In this document: one piece after another, positions 47,546 through 62,084 of the stretch
How the letters are laid out: the number at the start of each line of letters is the position of its first letter
How positions within the stretch are numbered: position 1 is the first letter of the stretch
NCBI GenBank assembly: GCA_027627225.1
Contig: CM051032.1
Location: forward strand, 67,118,320 to 67,182,319
Reading direction: 5' to 3'
DNA length: 64,000 nucleotides
Source: Congeria kusceri
Taxonomy: Eukaryota; Mollusca; Bivalvia; Myida; Dreissenidae
Program-made: the position numbers and the translations under genes
Notes under the pieces: generated by a model
Seen by the model: the letters and a program-made list of their open reading frames with translations, nothing else
Database searches by the model: none
Told to the model about the DNA's origin: nothing

Positions 47546-47795
47546 ACAAAGGAGGTAGGGGTCAGTTTTTTCACGGTTAACACTAGGCAATGATTGTGAG
47601 GTGCATCTGACCTTGACATACAATCCTAAGATGTTCAGATCTATGTTAGGATTCATTGCTGAGCACGAATCCGGTGTTACTTTTGGGGTATCTTGACCCC
47701 TTAAAGAATTAGGGAGCTACAAAGGAGGTAGGGGTCGTGAACAATTGTGCGCTGTGTTACGCTCAACAATAGGCAATGATTGTGAGGTATTGTAG
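47450..47795. repeat. tandem pair of about 173-bp units
   Basis: GAGCACGAATCCGGTGTTAC occurs at 47488 and 47661. Following text (CCCCTTAAAGAATTAGGG, CTACAAAGGAGGTAGGGG, GGCAATGATTGTGAGG) is repeated in order. The first unit overlaps the right arm of the foldback. Confidence 0.85.
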
Positions 47796-47844
47796 TGCAT
47801 CTACACACATCAATTACAGGAATACACTGTTATAGTTGACGTTA

Positions 47845-48110
47845 TTACAGAGAAAAACAACATCGTCTGTTCGTCTGTCCGTCTGTCCGTCCGTACGTCT
47901 GTTCGTCTTGGGAGTTTGGCAAAGTGTTAGTGGTAGGAACGCCGGGCGGGACCCGCACCCGTGCCGCGCAGTCATTCGCGGTAGCCGGCTTCCGGTCTGG
48001 TACCGGAAGTGGAGCGCCGCTGGGTGCCACAACCGAGTAATACCGCTAAAGAGAGGGTATGAGTCCTCTGTCCGTCCGTCCGTTCGTCTGTCTTGGGAAT
48101 GTCAATGACT
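47845..48110. repeat. GC-rich block with CTGTCCGT simple repeats on both sides
   Basis: TGTTCGTCTGTCCGTC-type runs at 47867-47910 and 48068-48095 flank a GC-rich core (47935-48040) that contains GGTACCGGAAG and GCGCCGCTGGGTGCC. Composition is unlike the surroundings. It lies directly before the duplication junction at 48124. Confidence 0.7.
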
Positions 48111-49396
48111 ATTAGATGGGTTCGGATTAGATTTGGGTTCCCTTAGTTAAGGCTCGGTTTAGGGTTAGGTTTAGCGCCACATTTGTTGCTAGTTTAGGAG
48201 TTGGCCCTGTAATCGACATAAAATAATAAACAAACACTTTACTTACAAGGATATGAAGTTCCTTTAAGTCTAGCCTTGATAACATGCGTGAACACAAATA
48301 TCTGACCTCAGTTTCAAGGTCACTGCACCTATAAACTATAGACGCCTTTCACAGAAAAAGCCAATGGCACGAATGAGGTTATAATGGACGTTGTAATGTA
48401 TGTGTATAAGTGTTGTTAGTTGTTTGTACCAAAAACACAATCCTAGTATACTAAATTATCAATATAGTATTTGCATGCATTCCAAATTGATTGGTTTCTT
48501 GAGTTAGAGAATTACTACAAATTCATATGGTTTTCGTTTTGAACTAATGTTTTTGTTGTCTGATCATTTTGATGTTTTAAATTAAATTAAAAAAAAACTT
48601 GTCATATCGAGGTATATTAAATCTAGCTAGACAATGCTCACTCGAGCATTACAGTAGAGGCCCCATCTTAAAATACTATATGGTTTTATTATAATAATTA
48701 TGTAGGTTTTTCAACATATTGCTATTTTGAAATGCCTCAACACCATCTCCCTTTTTGACCATGATTTTAAATGCAAGAAAACACATTTGCAAGTAACTCC
48801 CATTTATTAAGGTCAAACCGTAGTAAGTCTGGAAAGTTTCTAAAACGACTGATTTATTAGTTAAACACACGGAACTGCGGCCGCATTCGTGTGTACCTGA
48901 CAAACTTGGCGGACATTCACGAATTCAATACCTAATAATAATAATAATAATATATTTAATAATATAATAACAACCGTTAAATACAGTACCGCAAAATTAA
49001 AGCATTGGTTTGCATTCCATTAGTTGCTGCTATTATTTTTCATGTTAGAATAAAGAAAGAAACGTTTATACTGTACATTGATAAGTTACAAACAATATAA
49101 TTACAATATCGATGACGCTTTCTTTAGAATTCAAATAAAACGATATATTAAATAATACATGAAAATACATAAATCATGTAACCACCATGCATAACCTGGT
49201 AACAAGAAAATGTACTGGAAATTTTAGCAGTTTGTAAACTTTCAGCATCATGCGTCAAAGAAACTTGTGGATAAATAATATTTTATGAATACATTAATTT
49301 TTTTAATGTCATTGTTCATGTCAATTTTTTAGTGCAAGTTAACCTTAGCTCAGTAGTCAATATCCAATCGTATACAATTGTTTTATGACGTGATGT

Positions 49397-50062
49397 TAGT
49401 CAGCCAATCAGAATACGTAGAACTCATTGTTTACATTATATTTGGTGCAGGTGGATGCCTCACCATTTTGCATTTTGCAAAAAAATAATTCTGCTGTTTA
49501 ATGCAGCTTTTGAGACGTGCATTTTTGCCGTTCACGCACTGTGTTACTAAAGTTCAGGATGGTTTATTATCCAACTATTGATCAGCATTGTAGTTTATAT
49601 TACGTGGTGGATCGATTTCTAAAAATACGACGTAAAAGTAGCAATGCCAAAGCAATAAGAGTAGTGTCCCTTGGCGGCAGGCCATGAATATTAATTAGTG
49701 TCGGCAAGCGGCCCAACCACTGGTACCATTTTATTTCGCTCTAAAACCCATATAAAACGTAAATATCTGGAACCAATCTGAATTGCATATGCTAACTAGA
49801 TGATGAAATAACAGGGAAACCAGAAATTTTCCCACGAGAGTGTTATTTTTAGCTCCGAAAATCTTACTCGAATATTTTAAAATCCTATTTTTCTGCGAAA
49901 AAATTATATTTCGCAGAATTTCATGGTACCTGTTTAATCTTGAAACTGCTGTTTTTTAAAATTAAATACATCACAATTTTTGTACATATTTAACCGCATA
50001 GGCATTATTTATGGGACATTTCCAACCCCATGCTAGAGTAAACACAATCCAAGATGGCGGCG
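49397..50062 (+). promoter_or_regulatory. second copy of the CCAAT/YY1 region
   Basis: Duplicate of 28350-29015, with the YY1-type CCAAGATGGCGGCGC at 50048-50062. No difference seen. Confidence 0.35.
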
Positions 50063-51887
50063 CTTTGTACGAATAACATTATAGTACATGCGTAGCAACC
50101 TTATTAATTGCTGAAAACAAACTAGTAGTGATGAATAATGTGTAATAAGATGCAATATGTATGTTATTTATTTGCCTGTGTATTCAAAATTGTTGAATAA
50201 GTAGAAATATGCCGTCAATAACATTGACGTGCCAACTCGGAGTGGTTCGTACCTGGTCGGTTCGTACCACTGCGAGTCTGATGTTGCCTCTATTGTAATT
50301 TATATGGAATCACTTTGAAATTCATAATGAATTAAATATACATTCATTTATTATTGTTGTTAAGAACAATACTGTGGCTGCACAAGGCTAAAGTTCCAGT
50401 TTTTCTGTTATAACATGATATTCTGAAGCCAAACTTTGTGAACAACTAGAATTGAATTTAACTATTTTCTGTCTGAAGACTGTTTTCTTAAACTGATATT
50501 GTAAATATACATTATTTGTCAGTTTCAATATAATAATGATAAGTGTAAAATATTTGAGTAATACTGGTGTTGCAATTAACATAAAAAAATGAAATCTGAA
50601 AAAGTATTAAACATTATCAATAAACTTTTTATGTAAAATACTAACAATCACTGACAGAACTTAGATTTTGATAAAACCATCAAAAGCAACATGCTGAAAT
50701 CTATTGACAGTATTGTTTAAAAGATAGTTCCTAGTTTACAATCTGAAATTGAAGTATACATTTGACATTAAATATTTTTCTTACATTAATAATGTGTCAT
50801 GTTTTATAATTTATGCACAAACTTTTAAAGTAATAAACCAAAACTCAAGCTACTTAATACACATATAGGAGCAGGATATTGTTTGTGTTGTTATTGTTTT
50901 GGTATTGAGTGTACCTAAATGAATATTGCAATGCTACAGAAGTCTTCATTTTTCATGTATTTTCCCAATTTGCGTCTTATTGCAGCCTGACGGGTGGTGT
51001 ACAAAAATAGTCAGAACAACACTTCTAAGTGAGATAATTATGATTATATTTCAGTTTTGTTATCAGAAAACATGCACCATTTATAAAATACATCTCCACT
51101 CATAGCTTTTAGCTTTATAAACACCAATTCATAGTTGGGCTGACTTTTCATGTTTTTTTTCTTGTATAACGTTTGATCACACTGTGACGGGTGCTGTACA
51201 AAAATTGTCATAACTTCACTTCCAAGTAAGATATTCTCATTTACATTTCAGTTTTGTAATCAGAAAACATGTACCTTTTAGGAAATATATTTATGAACAA
51301 AACACCCCCCGAAAATCATGTAGCCATGCTAATAAAAGAACAAAGGAATGATATCTCGAATATCTCAGCGAGAATCGACGGGATTCAATATGGCTGCGCC
51401 CAGCAATATCAGTATCGCACTAATACTGTAAACGTTCCGGTCTTCCTGTCGATCTGTCGACAGGTGTGAGGAGTACTTGAGTGCCTACAAAGTACCGGAA
51501 ATTACATTGAGAAACTCTCACTGCCTGCCAAACGATGTCCGGACTTCGCTTCCGCTGCCAAATGCGTCCATTGCCAGGAATGAATTTAAGGAATCAGTTT
51601 GACGTACAACAGCCTGACAGGCCATCTTTTCTGGATGCTGTTAATTGCCTTAATCGATCCACCTACAGTTACCAAGCTAAGTATACCCTTCTGTTTAGGG
51701 GTGACTTGTTATGCTTGTAAGCCTTGTATGGCAGTTTTTATTTTGACAGTATTGTTGCAAAGCAACCCGTTTATTTAGCCTTAAATTGGCTAGATATTTA
51801 CGTGCCATATAACATTTATAACTTTTCGATTTAGTTTATAACGGCATGACATACTTGACGTTCATGCTATTTCGTAGTTATTATTTT

Positions 51888-52207
51888 GCGTGATGGATTT
51901 CATACTACACGCCACATGATTTTATTATTGTGCCTTTTGAGGGCGTTATTTTGCGTGATTTAGTATATAGTTCACGCCACATCATAATATTCCTAAGCGT
52001 GATTAGTTTACACTTCACGCTGCATTTATATATTTTTCTATGTGTGTCATTGTTTAGAGTTCACACACATCAATGCCATACTCTATCTGGAGTTGGTTTT
52101 GGCCAGTTCATGATGCATTATGAAATTTATGCCTTATCTACGGTGATTAAATCATTTAAATCCCATTTCATACGGTGTTTATGTGTGAATTGCTTAGCTC
52201 TTCACTC
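51888..52207 (+). repeat. second copy of the five small hairpins
   Basis: Same as 30841-31160, all stems unchanged. Confidence 0.65.
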
Positions 52208-53647
52208 CACTACTAAATTACATATATTTATTTAATTGGTGTGATTTCATTCATGTCTTTCATTGCTTATTCCATTTTGCATTACAGTCAGTTACTATGA
52301 CTGCCATTGCCTTTTAAGTACCCAACTTACGCAGCAACTATTACTAGATGTTGTTTTCTGGGTTCTTTCATTACATTTTCAAGCCATATATTTTGAAAAC
52401 GGTCAGCGGTATTCAGTATGTGTTGTTTACACCAACACCTATTTTACATTTATATTATTGCATGTTTTTCAGACAACACCTATCGACAGGGAGTCATCAA
52501 CTTCACAGCAGGGCTGCAGTTTTCCAGCAATCGACTGTGCCATCAAGTGCTTCGAGCAACCTGGCCTCGAAAGTGGTCTCTCTTCCATCCACGCATCAAC
52601 CCAATGCTGGCCGGATGGACATTTCAGGTTACCTTCCAGACATCGCCTGGTTTAACTAAACTGTGTAAATCCTGTCCACCACATTGCAACTTCATTCACA
52701 GCCAGCCTGTTTACCGCATCCGGGGTTTGTGATGCATCTGTATGTATTACCAAAGTTCCATTGTAAACAGCGTTCCATTATCAACATGCATTGTGTTGTC
52801 TGTCCATTGCTCCTTAAATTGATCATCATTCACTCCACCAAACTCAGTCACACGCATTCTTACCCTTGCGGTTTTCAAGAAGGCGGTTTAAACATTTTCC
52901 ACTTCACTTGCCAACTCTTCTCACATCTTTCACTGCCTACACATAGTCTTACTACTATATTTGTATTACCAAGCCATATAGGCTATTGTCATGCAATAAT
53001 ACCTATGATTCCTGTATCTCCACAAATGGGTTATGTCTTCTTACAATGTTTTTCTTCTAATACTGCCCTCATATTATGTTTCAGTGCTATTTTCTTCTAC
53101 AAATGGAGTCTCTGAGTCCGAGATTGTGGCCAAAATATTTCAATACTATTGGATATGACGTCTGTCTCCAATGATCTGTCTACACTAAGTGGCTCTTAAG
53201 TCTTGTTCTCTGTTGCATGACTCTATTATCAGTATACCTATGTGTGCTACACCATCTTGCTGTCTGCTGTTCTTAGTCACAACCCATGTTATAAATTCAC
53301 CACTATACCAGCAGTTCCCATTTTATCTGACTGCCTCCAGTGTACTCGCTATAATTGTAGTTTTCTTGGTTGCTTGTACAACTTTCAATCATTATCATGC
53401 CCTTTATTTTATTACACATTAACACATACACATCGGTCTTATGCTGTAGGTTCTTTTTCACATAGTCGTACAGTTTTACTAATATTAGCTCAGAAAAAAC
53501 GTATATGTTCCTAAATCGTTGCCATTTATGTTTCATTGTGTTTGTTTACTTGCTGCCACCTTTAGTACATTAGTTGTTTCAAAACCAATAACATCACATG
53601 GTCCAGTTTAAAAATAAATAAATTATGCATATTAACCGTTCCCATTG

Positions 53648-55942
53648 GCTCTGACAGTTTGAGGCTGCAACGCTTTATAAACATCCTGGCATACTTACAT
53701 TATGATATTAAAATGTACATTGTTTGTTACCTACTTTTCATTAACTCAGGCTGGTTTGCCAACAATTCAAAACATAAAAATAATTATAGTTTGTCATGAT
53801 TGACAGTTTAAAGCTGCAGAGCTTTCCTATTACTGCACATGTTCTAATATAATTTCTTTACAAAAGCTTTCTGTGAGCGTCAAACTACCTTTAACGACGT
53901 TTCCTTTAAGGCTTGTTTGCCTACAAATATTTTTTCACTTGTCATCCTCTGACAGTCTCAGGCTGCAGAGCTTAATAATTTCTCTACATACTTATGTTAG
54001 AATATTGTTATTTTACATTCTATATTCATGTACTGCGTTTCCTTCACAGTTGTGTGTCAACTTGTAGGTTGAAAATTTTATGGTCTGACAGTCTAAGGCT
54101 GCAGAACTTTGTCAATTTTTAACATAATTTATTAATACTATCGTTTCTTTTTCTTTTGGGAATATTGATATTGTATCCTTTAATGACAGTTTGTATGCAC
54201 ATGCCGATGTTGACACGTGTTATGCTTTGACAGTTGAAGGCTTCTGAGCTTCATTAATTTATACACCATTATTCCATCAATAAGGGCATAATTGTGCTTA
54301 TTTGCATGCTTTTTTGTAACCTTATTTCATAAATTCATTCTCTGAAAACAGCAGTTGGACTGTTTAAGGCTGTAGAGCTTCATTGTTGAATGTTGATATA
54401 TAAATACATTCCTATGTTCTTGTTTTGTCGTTTTACAGTTTTTTAGTAGGCCATCAATTTATATTATGGAAGCCTTTGGTAGTGCTCTGACAGTTTAAGG
54501 CTGCAGAGCTTCATCAATGTACTTATATATTTATTATTTGCATGTTGTCTGTCACCTTATTTCATAAATTCACTTCTTTAAACACATTAGTTGTGCTCTG
54601 ACAGTTTAAGGCTGCAGAGTTTCATTGTTGCATGTTATTATATATATCTTCTTATGTTCTTGTTTTGTCATTTCACACTTATCCTCCTTGATCTTAGTTC
54701 CATGCAGTAAATTTGTTGTACTTTTAATGGGCAATCCATTTATATGGAAGCCTTTGGTGGTGCTCTGACAGTTTAACTTTAAGGCTGCAGCGCTTCATCA
54801 ATGCACTTGCATATTTATTATTTTATTGGTGTCTCGTACGTATGTCATAATTATCTACTTCTTGCATCTGCCCTCTGTGTGTCATAGTTAGTTTTGACAT
54901 CCAAACCTTTCATGGTATGACAGTTCAAGGCTGCAGAGTTACATGTTTTCTACATCAATATTACCATTTACTTCTGTAGGTCGATTTACCTGTTTTATGG
55001 AACAGTTTTATAACTGCTATTTACCAACCTATTATGCTACCATATTCTGACAGTTTAAGGCTGCATAATTTAATTATTGTTTCTTTACATACATGTATAA
55101 TTATGTTATTGCATGGTTTCCTTTAACTACTGCGGATCTATCTACCTGTTGTATGGAACTGTGTTATAACTGCTTTATACCAACATCTTGCTAACATATT
55201 CTGACAGTTTATGGCTGCAGAATTGCATGTTTGTTTTTATACATATAATTCTGTCATTGCATGATTACCTTGCCACTACTGTGGGTCTATTTACATGTAC
55301 GTTATTACTGCTTTGTAGCAACCTATTATGCTACCAGCTTCTGACAGTTTAAGACTACAGAGTTATGTTTTCTATTTTACATGTACATATCATTATGTTT
55401 ATTATTTATTCAATGTTTACATTCCACTACTGTGGGGACCATTTACTTGTTTTCTTCAACAGTTTTTTTTAACTGCTTTGCAGCAACATATTATTCTACC
55501 ATGTTCTGACAGTTTAAGGCTGCAGAATTGCATGTTTGTCTCTGTACAAATAATTATATTATTAAATGGTTACTTCCCACTGTGGGTCTATTTACATGTA
55601 CCCATTTTATTAAATAGCCTTACTGCTGCCTTGCAGCAACCTTTTGAGGTACCTTGTATTAACTGAAATGCTCTGACAGTTTAAGGCTGCAGAGCTTTAT
55701 AGTATTCTATGCAGTTGCATACACATGTCAAAATCTTCTGTTAGACTCTGACAGTTTAAGGCTGTAGAGCTGATATTTCCTGTTGCAACTGTACACATAC
55801 ATGTGTTATTTTATATTGTTATCGCACACATAAATCATGTGGTCCTGTTTTCTTTTACTGTTTTTTTTTTGCGAATGAATTTAGCGTATATGATGTTTTC
55901 ACCGTAGGTTATGGTCTGTCAGTATAGAGCTGCAGAGCTTCA
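53648..55942 (+). ncRNA. second copy of the 17-hairpin array
   Basis: Same 17 hairpins as 32601-34895, shifted by 21047. The few substitutions I see between the two arrays (for example near 54297, 55078 and 55550) fall in spacers, not in stems. Confidence 0.5.
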
Positions 55943-56761
55943 CAGCTTGGCATACTAATCACAGCGACTTGTCCTATAATATTGTCACAGTGACCTACTA
56001 TGTACTTAATTCAATTTTAATTTCTTTTATTTACTACCTTCTATTTTATTTGTTTCTGAGGTATTCAGCAACTAATCTTTTGCATATATTTCAGCCTCTG
56101 CTTGGAATTCACACCTTGTCACTTACAATCAAATATTTTGGTCCGAATTGTATTACTATTTTATTCCGATGCCTTCATATGTAGTCCGTTATATGTTTTA
56201 ATATCTTACATATAATATAGGTCAATGTGTATATACAATTTAATTTTCCCCATATATTTGCTGTGATTAGGCCAGAGCATAGTTTGTCAGTTTCATTGGT
56301 ATGGTTTTGATTTCTGCCTCATCAGTATTAACAGTATATATTTCGATTTAATGTCTGTAAGCTTGAGTTGGAGTCTTAAGCTACTGCTTCTAGTTCAATG
56401 GCCATACTATGCTCATACTTCTCAGCAATGTGCATTTGTATTCCTTTACACAGGTAATGTTGCAATTCTTTCGTTGCTTAGCCACATCTCTTCATCAAAC
56501 AACACTTAGTTTTTGCCTTGTAGCAAATGCATAACATATTTCTTCATTTTCTTTACAACTTCATTTTCAATTGTGTGGGTATTGCTTTTAATGTTTTTGT
56601 TTGTTATCTCTCTACATTTTTTGTGCTTAGTCGTACATGCGGGTTGCTATATATACCAGCCTAAATGATCTTTGTCAGTATTAAGAATTTTCTTCTAATA
56701 TCATTTACATACGTTTTAGCCCCGAACACTTGTCTCGTCTCGGTCTTCATGGTCGGCGGTC

Positions 56762-57262
56762 GGTTCCGTTTGTGGCGGTTGTTGTCCGCCCATTATGTCA
56801 TTTATGGAAAAACTTGTGTTTTCATTGTATATTACAAATTGTTATGTATATACAATGTATTGGTTATTTTATGGCATTTTAAATAAATGCCCTTTTTGAT
56901 CCTAACCCACGTATTGTTTTTCCTTCAATGTTTTCATTGTATATTACAAATTGTTATGTATATACAATGTATTGCTATTTTATGGCATTTTAAATAAATG
57001 CCTTTGGCGGTTTTTGTCTGCACATTATGTCATTTATGGAAAAACTTGTGTTTTCATTGTATATTACAAATTGTCATGTATATACAATGTATTGGTTATT
57101 TTATGGCATATTAAATAAATGCCCTTTTTCGGCGGTTTTTGTCCGCCCATTATGTCATTTATGGAAAAACTTGTGTTTTCATTGTATATTACAAATTGTT
57201 ATGTATATACAATGTATTGGTTATTTTATGGCATTTTAAATAAACGACATTTTTTTATCCTA
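56762..57262 (+). repeat. second copy of the multi-hairpin units
   Basis: Same as 35715-36215 with one base change at 57004 (CCTTTGG for CCTTCGG). Confidence 0.65.
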
Positions 57263-57450
57263 ACCCGCGTGTTGTATTTCCTTCAATGCCATACGAGTTT
57301 GACCGCTCCCTAGTCTTCCAGGAAACAATGCATAAATATCATGCAAATATTTCATTGCATGGTCAGTGATTGGCCCATCCGCAAGTGTGGAAAAGAGACA
57401 ATGAGTAAAGGCTTCTTACATGTGTTAGGAAATTTAGTGGAAAAGTCTGT

Positions 57451-58103
57451 ATAGCTCAAGTGTATGAAATTCAGTAATTAAATAATCGGACTTCCAATGA
57501 ATCATTACATTTGCCGGACAGCCTTAATGTGGCGCAAATAACTGCCGGGACAATTTGCATAATCCTCATGCTGCTGGGCACATTATTCAGCTTGGGCGTC
57601 TTGATGACATTCCATCGATGTTCACATCTTTAAACGCCGACTAACGTCTTGATCATTGGCATCGTTGTTTGTGACGTCGTTGGCTCTTCCGGATTTCCGT
57701 TTGTCATAGTTTCTTGCTTTTCCGGGCAGTGGTACTTTGGAGAATTCTGGTGCAAAATATACGGGTCATTGATGGCTGCTGCTGGGACTGCAAACATCAG
57801 CATTCTCACAGCAATAGCTGTCAATAGGTACTTTATTATGCTTCACACGGCACGCGCCCGCTCATGTACAACTCTGAAGGCAGTGGCAGTGAGTTTTGGG
57901 TGTATTGGACACGGCTTACTGTGGGCTTTGTTCCCCTTTATGGGGTGGGGGAATATCACTCGGGATCCAAATAGATTAAGCTGTGGGCCGGATTGGACTA
58001 ACAGAAACATTTCCAGCGTCTCATACAATATCAGCATGAGGTCATCGATATGGCAGTTCCACTGATAATAATCTGTGTGTGTTATATAAAGATTTTAATT
58101 AAG
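57451..58103 (+). pseudogene. opsin B' exon 1 (duplicate of B)
   Basis: It carries the same ATA start, the same TAA in TM1 region and the same TM5 frameshift as copy B, so the lesions predate the duplication. Exon 2 is at 61044-61134. Exon 3 would fall past the window end, at about 66.3 kb. Confidence 0.85.
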
Positions 58104-59451
58104 GTGAGAGGTTTTATATTGATATAGGTATATTCATATAGACTACCAAGTGTTGTTTTTTTTTTTATAAAAACTGATTTTTGTGTGCAAATTATGCAAT
58201 TTACGTCCATTTTTGTGATAAACAGAAATGTATGCATTTATTTGAATTTGCATCGATGTTTTTTGATACAACGAATTATTTATAAATGAAGATATGACAT
58301 ATATGTAACACAAAAGAGGTATTGGACTTTTCCTACAGATTTTATGCACGACAAAGGCAATCAATACAAATTGCTATTTATTTTGTATACATGTATTTAA
58401 ATATCAGTTTCGAACATACATAAAGAAATTTCAATACACATATCAGAGTGGAGTCTTTATAATAAGATGTCAAGAAATGTCATAACAAATTTAATAGAGG
58501 ACTCTTTCTTATAAGATGTAGAGAATGTGTTTACAAATTTAATAGAGGGGTCTCTGTAATACGATGTTGAGAAAGGCCTTTACAAATTTAATAGAGGAAT
58601 CGATATAATGCGAGATAGGGAAAGGACTTTACACATTAAGTATAGGGATCGATATGATAAGATATAGAGAAATATCTTTACAAATTTAAAAGAGGGGTCT
58701 ATGAAATAAGATGTACCGGTAAAAGTATATACAGCTTTGACACCAAAAGCGCTAAAATACGTGAGTGTGAAACACAAAATATATCATTACAGCTATAGTA
58801 ATTGTGCAGTAAAAAGAAAAGCAAAAAACAGCAACGTTATTGTAAAAACCAAGAATGTATGTTTAGGGGCTGGATTACCGGAAAGCAAAATATTTCACTA
58901 TTTTTTTCGTCAATCCGTTATTAAATTTAAATATAACAATAATGTAAAACGAATGTACAGCTGTACGCATAAAGAAAATATGTATGTTTGACAATGTTTA
59001 TCGTGCTATCCAAAACCTGATAAAATTTAAGAACAGTCTTAATTATGCCGATGCACATAATTATAGATTATAGTGTGTTCTTACTTTACACAGTGTATAT
59101 TACAAATACATTAATACTACTATTAACATGATATAATTAATATCGTCTTTAGCATTTGACTGTATTTCATTACACCTGAAATTTTATCATATAATATCAC
59201 CTGATCTAAAAATGAGAACATTATACTTTGTCCGACAAAAATTGCGTAAAAACTGTTATTTATACTTTAAGAAACCCTCGGTTTCAAACCAAAGGCACAT
59301 TGTAATCCTTAAAATTCGAGGCATTAAACTAACGTTAAGAGGATACAACAGTTTCACGCTCAACCCTCGATGTTTACGCTAATGTATCCCATTTGGCCAC
59401 ATACAAGGACCTATATATACGAGAAACTAGTAACGCAACTGAAACAATTCC

Positions 59452-60335
59452 GTGACACAAGGCCTCATTGAGTCCAAACGTGACACAAGATGTTATTGAG
59501 TCCAAACGTGACACAAGATCTCATTGAGTCCAAACGTGACACAAGACCTCATTGAGTCCAAACGTGACACAAGGCCTCATTGAGTCCAAACATGACACAA
59601 GACCTCATTGAGTGCAAACGTGACACAAGACGTTATTGATTCCAAACGTGACACAATACCTTATTGAGTCCAAACGTGACACAAGGCCTCATTGAGTCCA
59701 AACGTGACACAAGGCCTCATTTAGTCCGAATATGACACAAGACCAAATTGAGTCCAAACGTGACACAAGACATTATTGCGTCCAAACGAGACACAAGGCC
59801 TTATTGAGTCCAAATGTGACACAAGACCCAAACGTGACACAAGGACTCATTAAGTCCAAACGTGACACAAGACCTCATTGAGTCCAAACGTGACATAAGG
59901 CCTCATTGAGTCCAAACGTGAAACAATGCCTCATTGTGTCCAAACGTGACACAAGACCTCATTGTGTCCAAACGTGACACAAGACATTATTGAGTCCAAA
60001 CGTGACACAAGGCCTCATTGAGTCCAAACGTGAACAAGACCTCATTGAGTCCAAACGTGACACAAGGCCTCATTGAGCCAAACGTGACACAAAACCTCAT
60101 TGAGTCAAAACGTGACACAAGATCTCATTGAGTCCAAACGTGACACAAGGCCTCATTGAGTCCAAACGTGACACAAGACCTCATTGAGTCCAAACGTGAC
60201 ACAAGACATCATTAAGTAAAAACGTGACACAATACCTCATTGAGTCCAAACGTGACACAATACCTCATTGAGTCCAAACGTGACACAAGACCTCGGTGAG
60301 TCCAAACGTGACACAAGACCTCATTGAGTCCAAAC
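59452..60335. repeat. 28-bp minisatellite, second copy, one unit longer
   Basis: As 38405-39261, plus one unit near 60066-60092 that contains GAGCCAAAC (one T missing), giving 27 extra bases. Confidence 0.95.
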
Positions 60336-60459
60336 ATTGTATTTTGGTTAAACGACCATTTCCATTTTCCATAGACAAATAGCCTCGTAACGAGCATATA
60401 TTTCCAAGTGACACCTCAATAGGTTGCTTGTTTATTAAAAATAGCAACATCCTTTCCAG

Positions 60460-60529
60460 AAGTCGCAGTGGTGAAATTGATATGGTGTGCACCTTGCGAT
60501 GAGGGTGGTCGAGAGTTCGATCTCTATTC
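60460..60529 (+). mobile_element. tRNA-derived SINE head, second copy
   Basis: Duplicate of 39386-39455. Confidence 0.5.
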
Positions 60530-61043
60530 GGGAAGCGTTTGAATGAGCTTACTCAAAAATACACATAGTTCTAGTTTTACCCAGGAAACGGACTCAAAAA
60601 AATGTCTCATTAAGAATCTGACTTTTGAAACAATCGAGCTTAAACAAATAGGTTTGACCTAAACTATGCGTTGTCGTTCCTTTCACTAACCAACTCCTCT
60701 GCAACGAGCTCAATGCCAATGTTCTTGGCAAAACTGTTTTAAACTTACAAGTTATGTTTCAAGTACAATTTAAAACCACATTTATCGTACAATGTAAATA
60801 CTTGTCATAATATTGCTACAAGGTTTATAAAGACGCCTTAAAATACATTATCATTTAGGGTCTATTTAAGACAGCACTTTCTTACGCTATTGTCACAGGC
60901 AATGTTATAAAAATTCACCTGAGAAAATGTGAACCGCGATTGTAGTTAACCGTTGTGAACGAGGGTGATAACAAGGTGCTAGACTGAATCCAATATGAAA
61001 ATTCAATATTGTCTTGTAGCCATAGTAACATTTTTGTCTTCCG

Positions 61044-61134
61044 GTTCACAGTCACACTTTGCGAACTGCCAGCCACGGCACGGCCTCTCGCATTGCGGAA
61101 ATACAGGTGACCATGTCTGCATTTCTTATCATAG
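61044..61134 (+). pseudogene. opsin B' exon 2, acceptor lost
   Basis: Duplicate of 39970-40060, with the same CG in place of the acceptor AG (61042-61043). Confidence 0.8.
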
Positions 61135-62084
61135 GTATATCAAACATCTCCAGATCTTATCTTAGGTGTGTGAACCATATCCACGTCTTATCGAATATAC
61201 GTGAGCCATCTTCATTTCTTGTCATAAGTATGTTCATCATCTCTACTTCTTACTATACGGATGTGCACCATCTCAACTTATTAATATCCATTGGTATGAG
61301 AACCATACGTATGTATACTATTTCTACGTCTTACAATAAGTAGGTTCACCTTCTCAGCTTCTTACCATACGTATGTACACCATCTCAACTTCTCACCATT
61401 GGTATGAGAACCATAAGTATGTATACTATTTTAATTTAACTTCTTACCATAGGTATATGAACAATAAGTATGTGCACCATCTTTGCTTCTTACCGTTAGT
61501 ATGAGAACCATAAATATGTGTACCATTTCTACCTCTTACCAGAAGCATGTGAACAATAAATATGTGCACTATCTTAACTTCTTACCATAAGTATGTGTCC
61601 CATCTCCGATTGCCATCAAAGGTATGGTCACCATCTCTGCTTCTTACCATAGGAATGTGAACCATATCCACTTCTTACCATAGGTATGTGAACCATATCC
61701 ACCTGTTATCGTAAAAATTTGAACCATATCCACATATAATCGTAGATATGTGAACTATCTCCACCTCTCGCCATAGGTATGGTCACCATCTCTACTTCTT
61801 ACCATAAGTATGTGTCCCATCTCTGATTACCATCATAGGTATGTGAACCATATCCACGTCTTACGATAGGTGTGTGAACCATATCCACTTCTTACCATAG
61901 GTATGCGAACCATATCCACCTGTTATCGTAAAAATGTGAACCATATCCACTTCTAATCGTAGATATGTGAACCATCTCCACTTCTCACCATAGGTATGTG
62001 CACTATCTCAATTTCAAATGATTAGTATGTGAACCATCTCGAATTCCTGTGATTCATTTCCACTTCCTGTTGTATTCATGTGAA
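61135..62084. repeat. splice-donor minisatellite, second copy
   Basis: Duplicate of 40061-41010, no difference in unit number seen. Confidence 0.85.

Noticed and set aside
47814..48108. Frames of 60-90 codons in the GC-rich block
   Set aside because: They translate CTGTCCGT simple repeats and show no domain.
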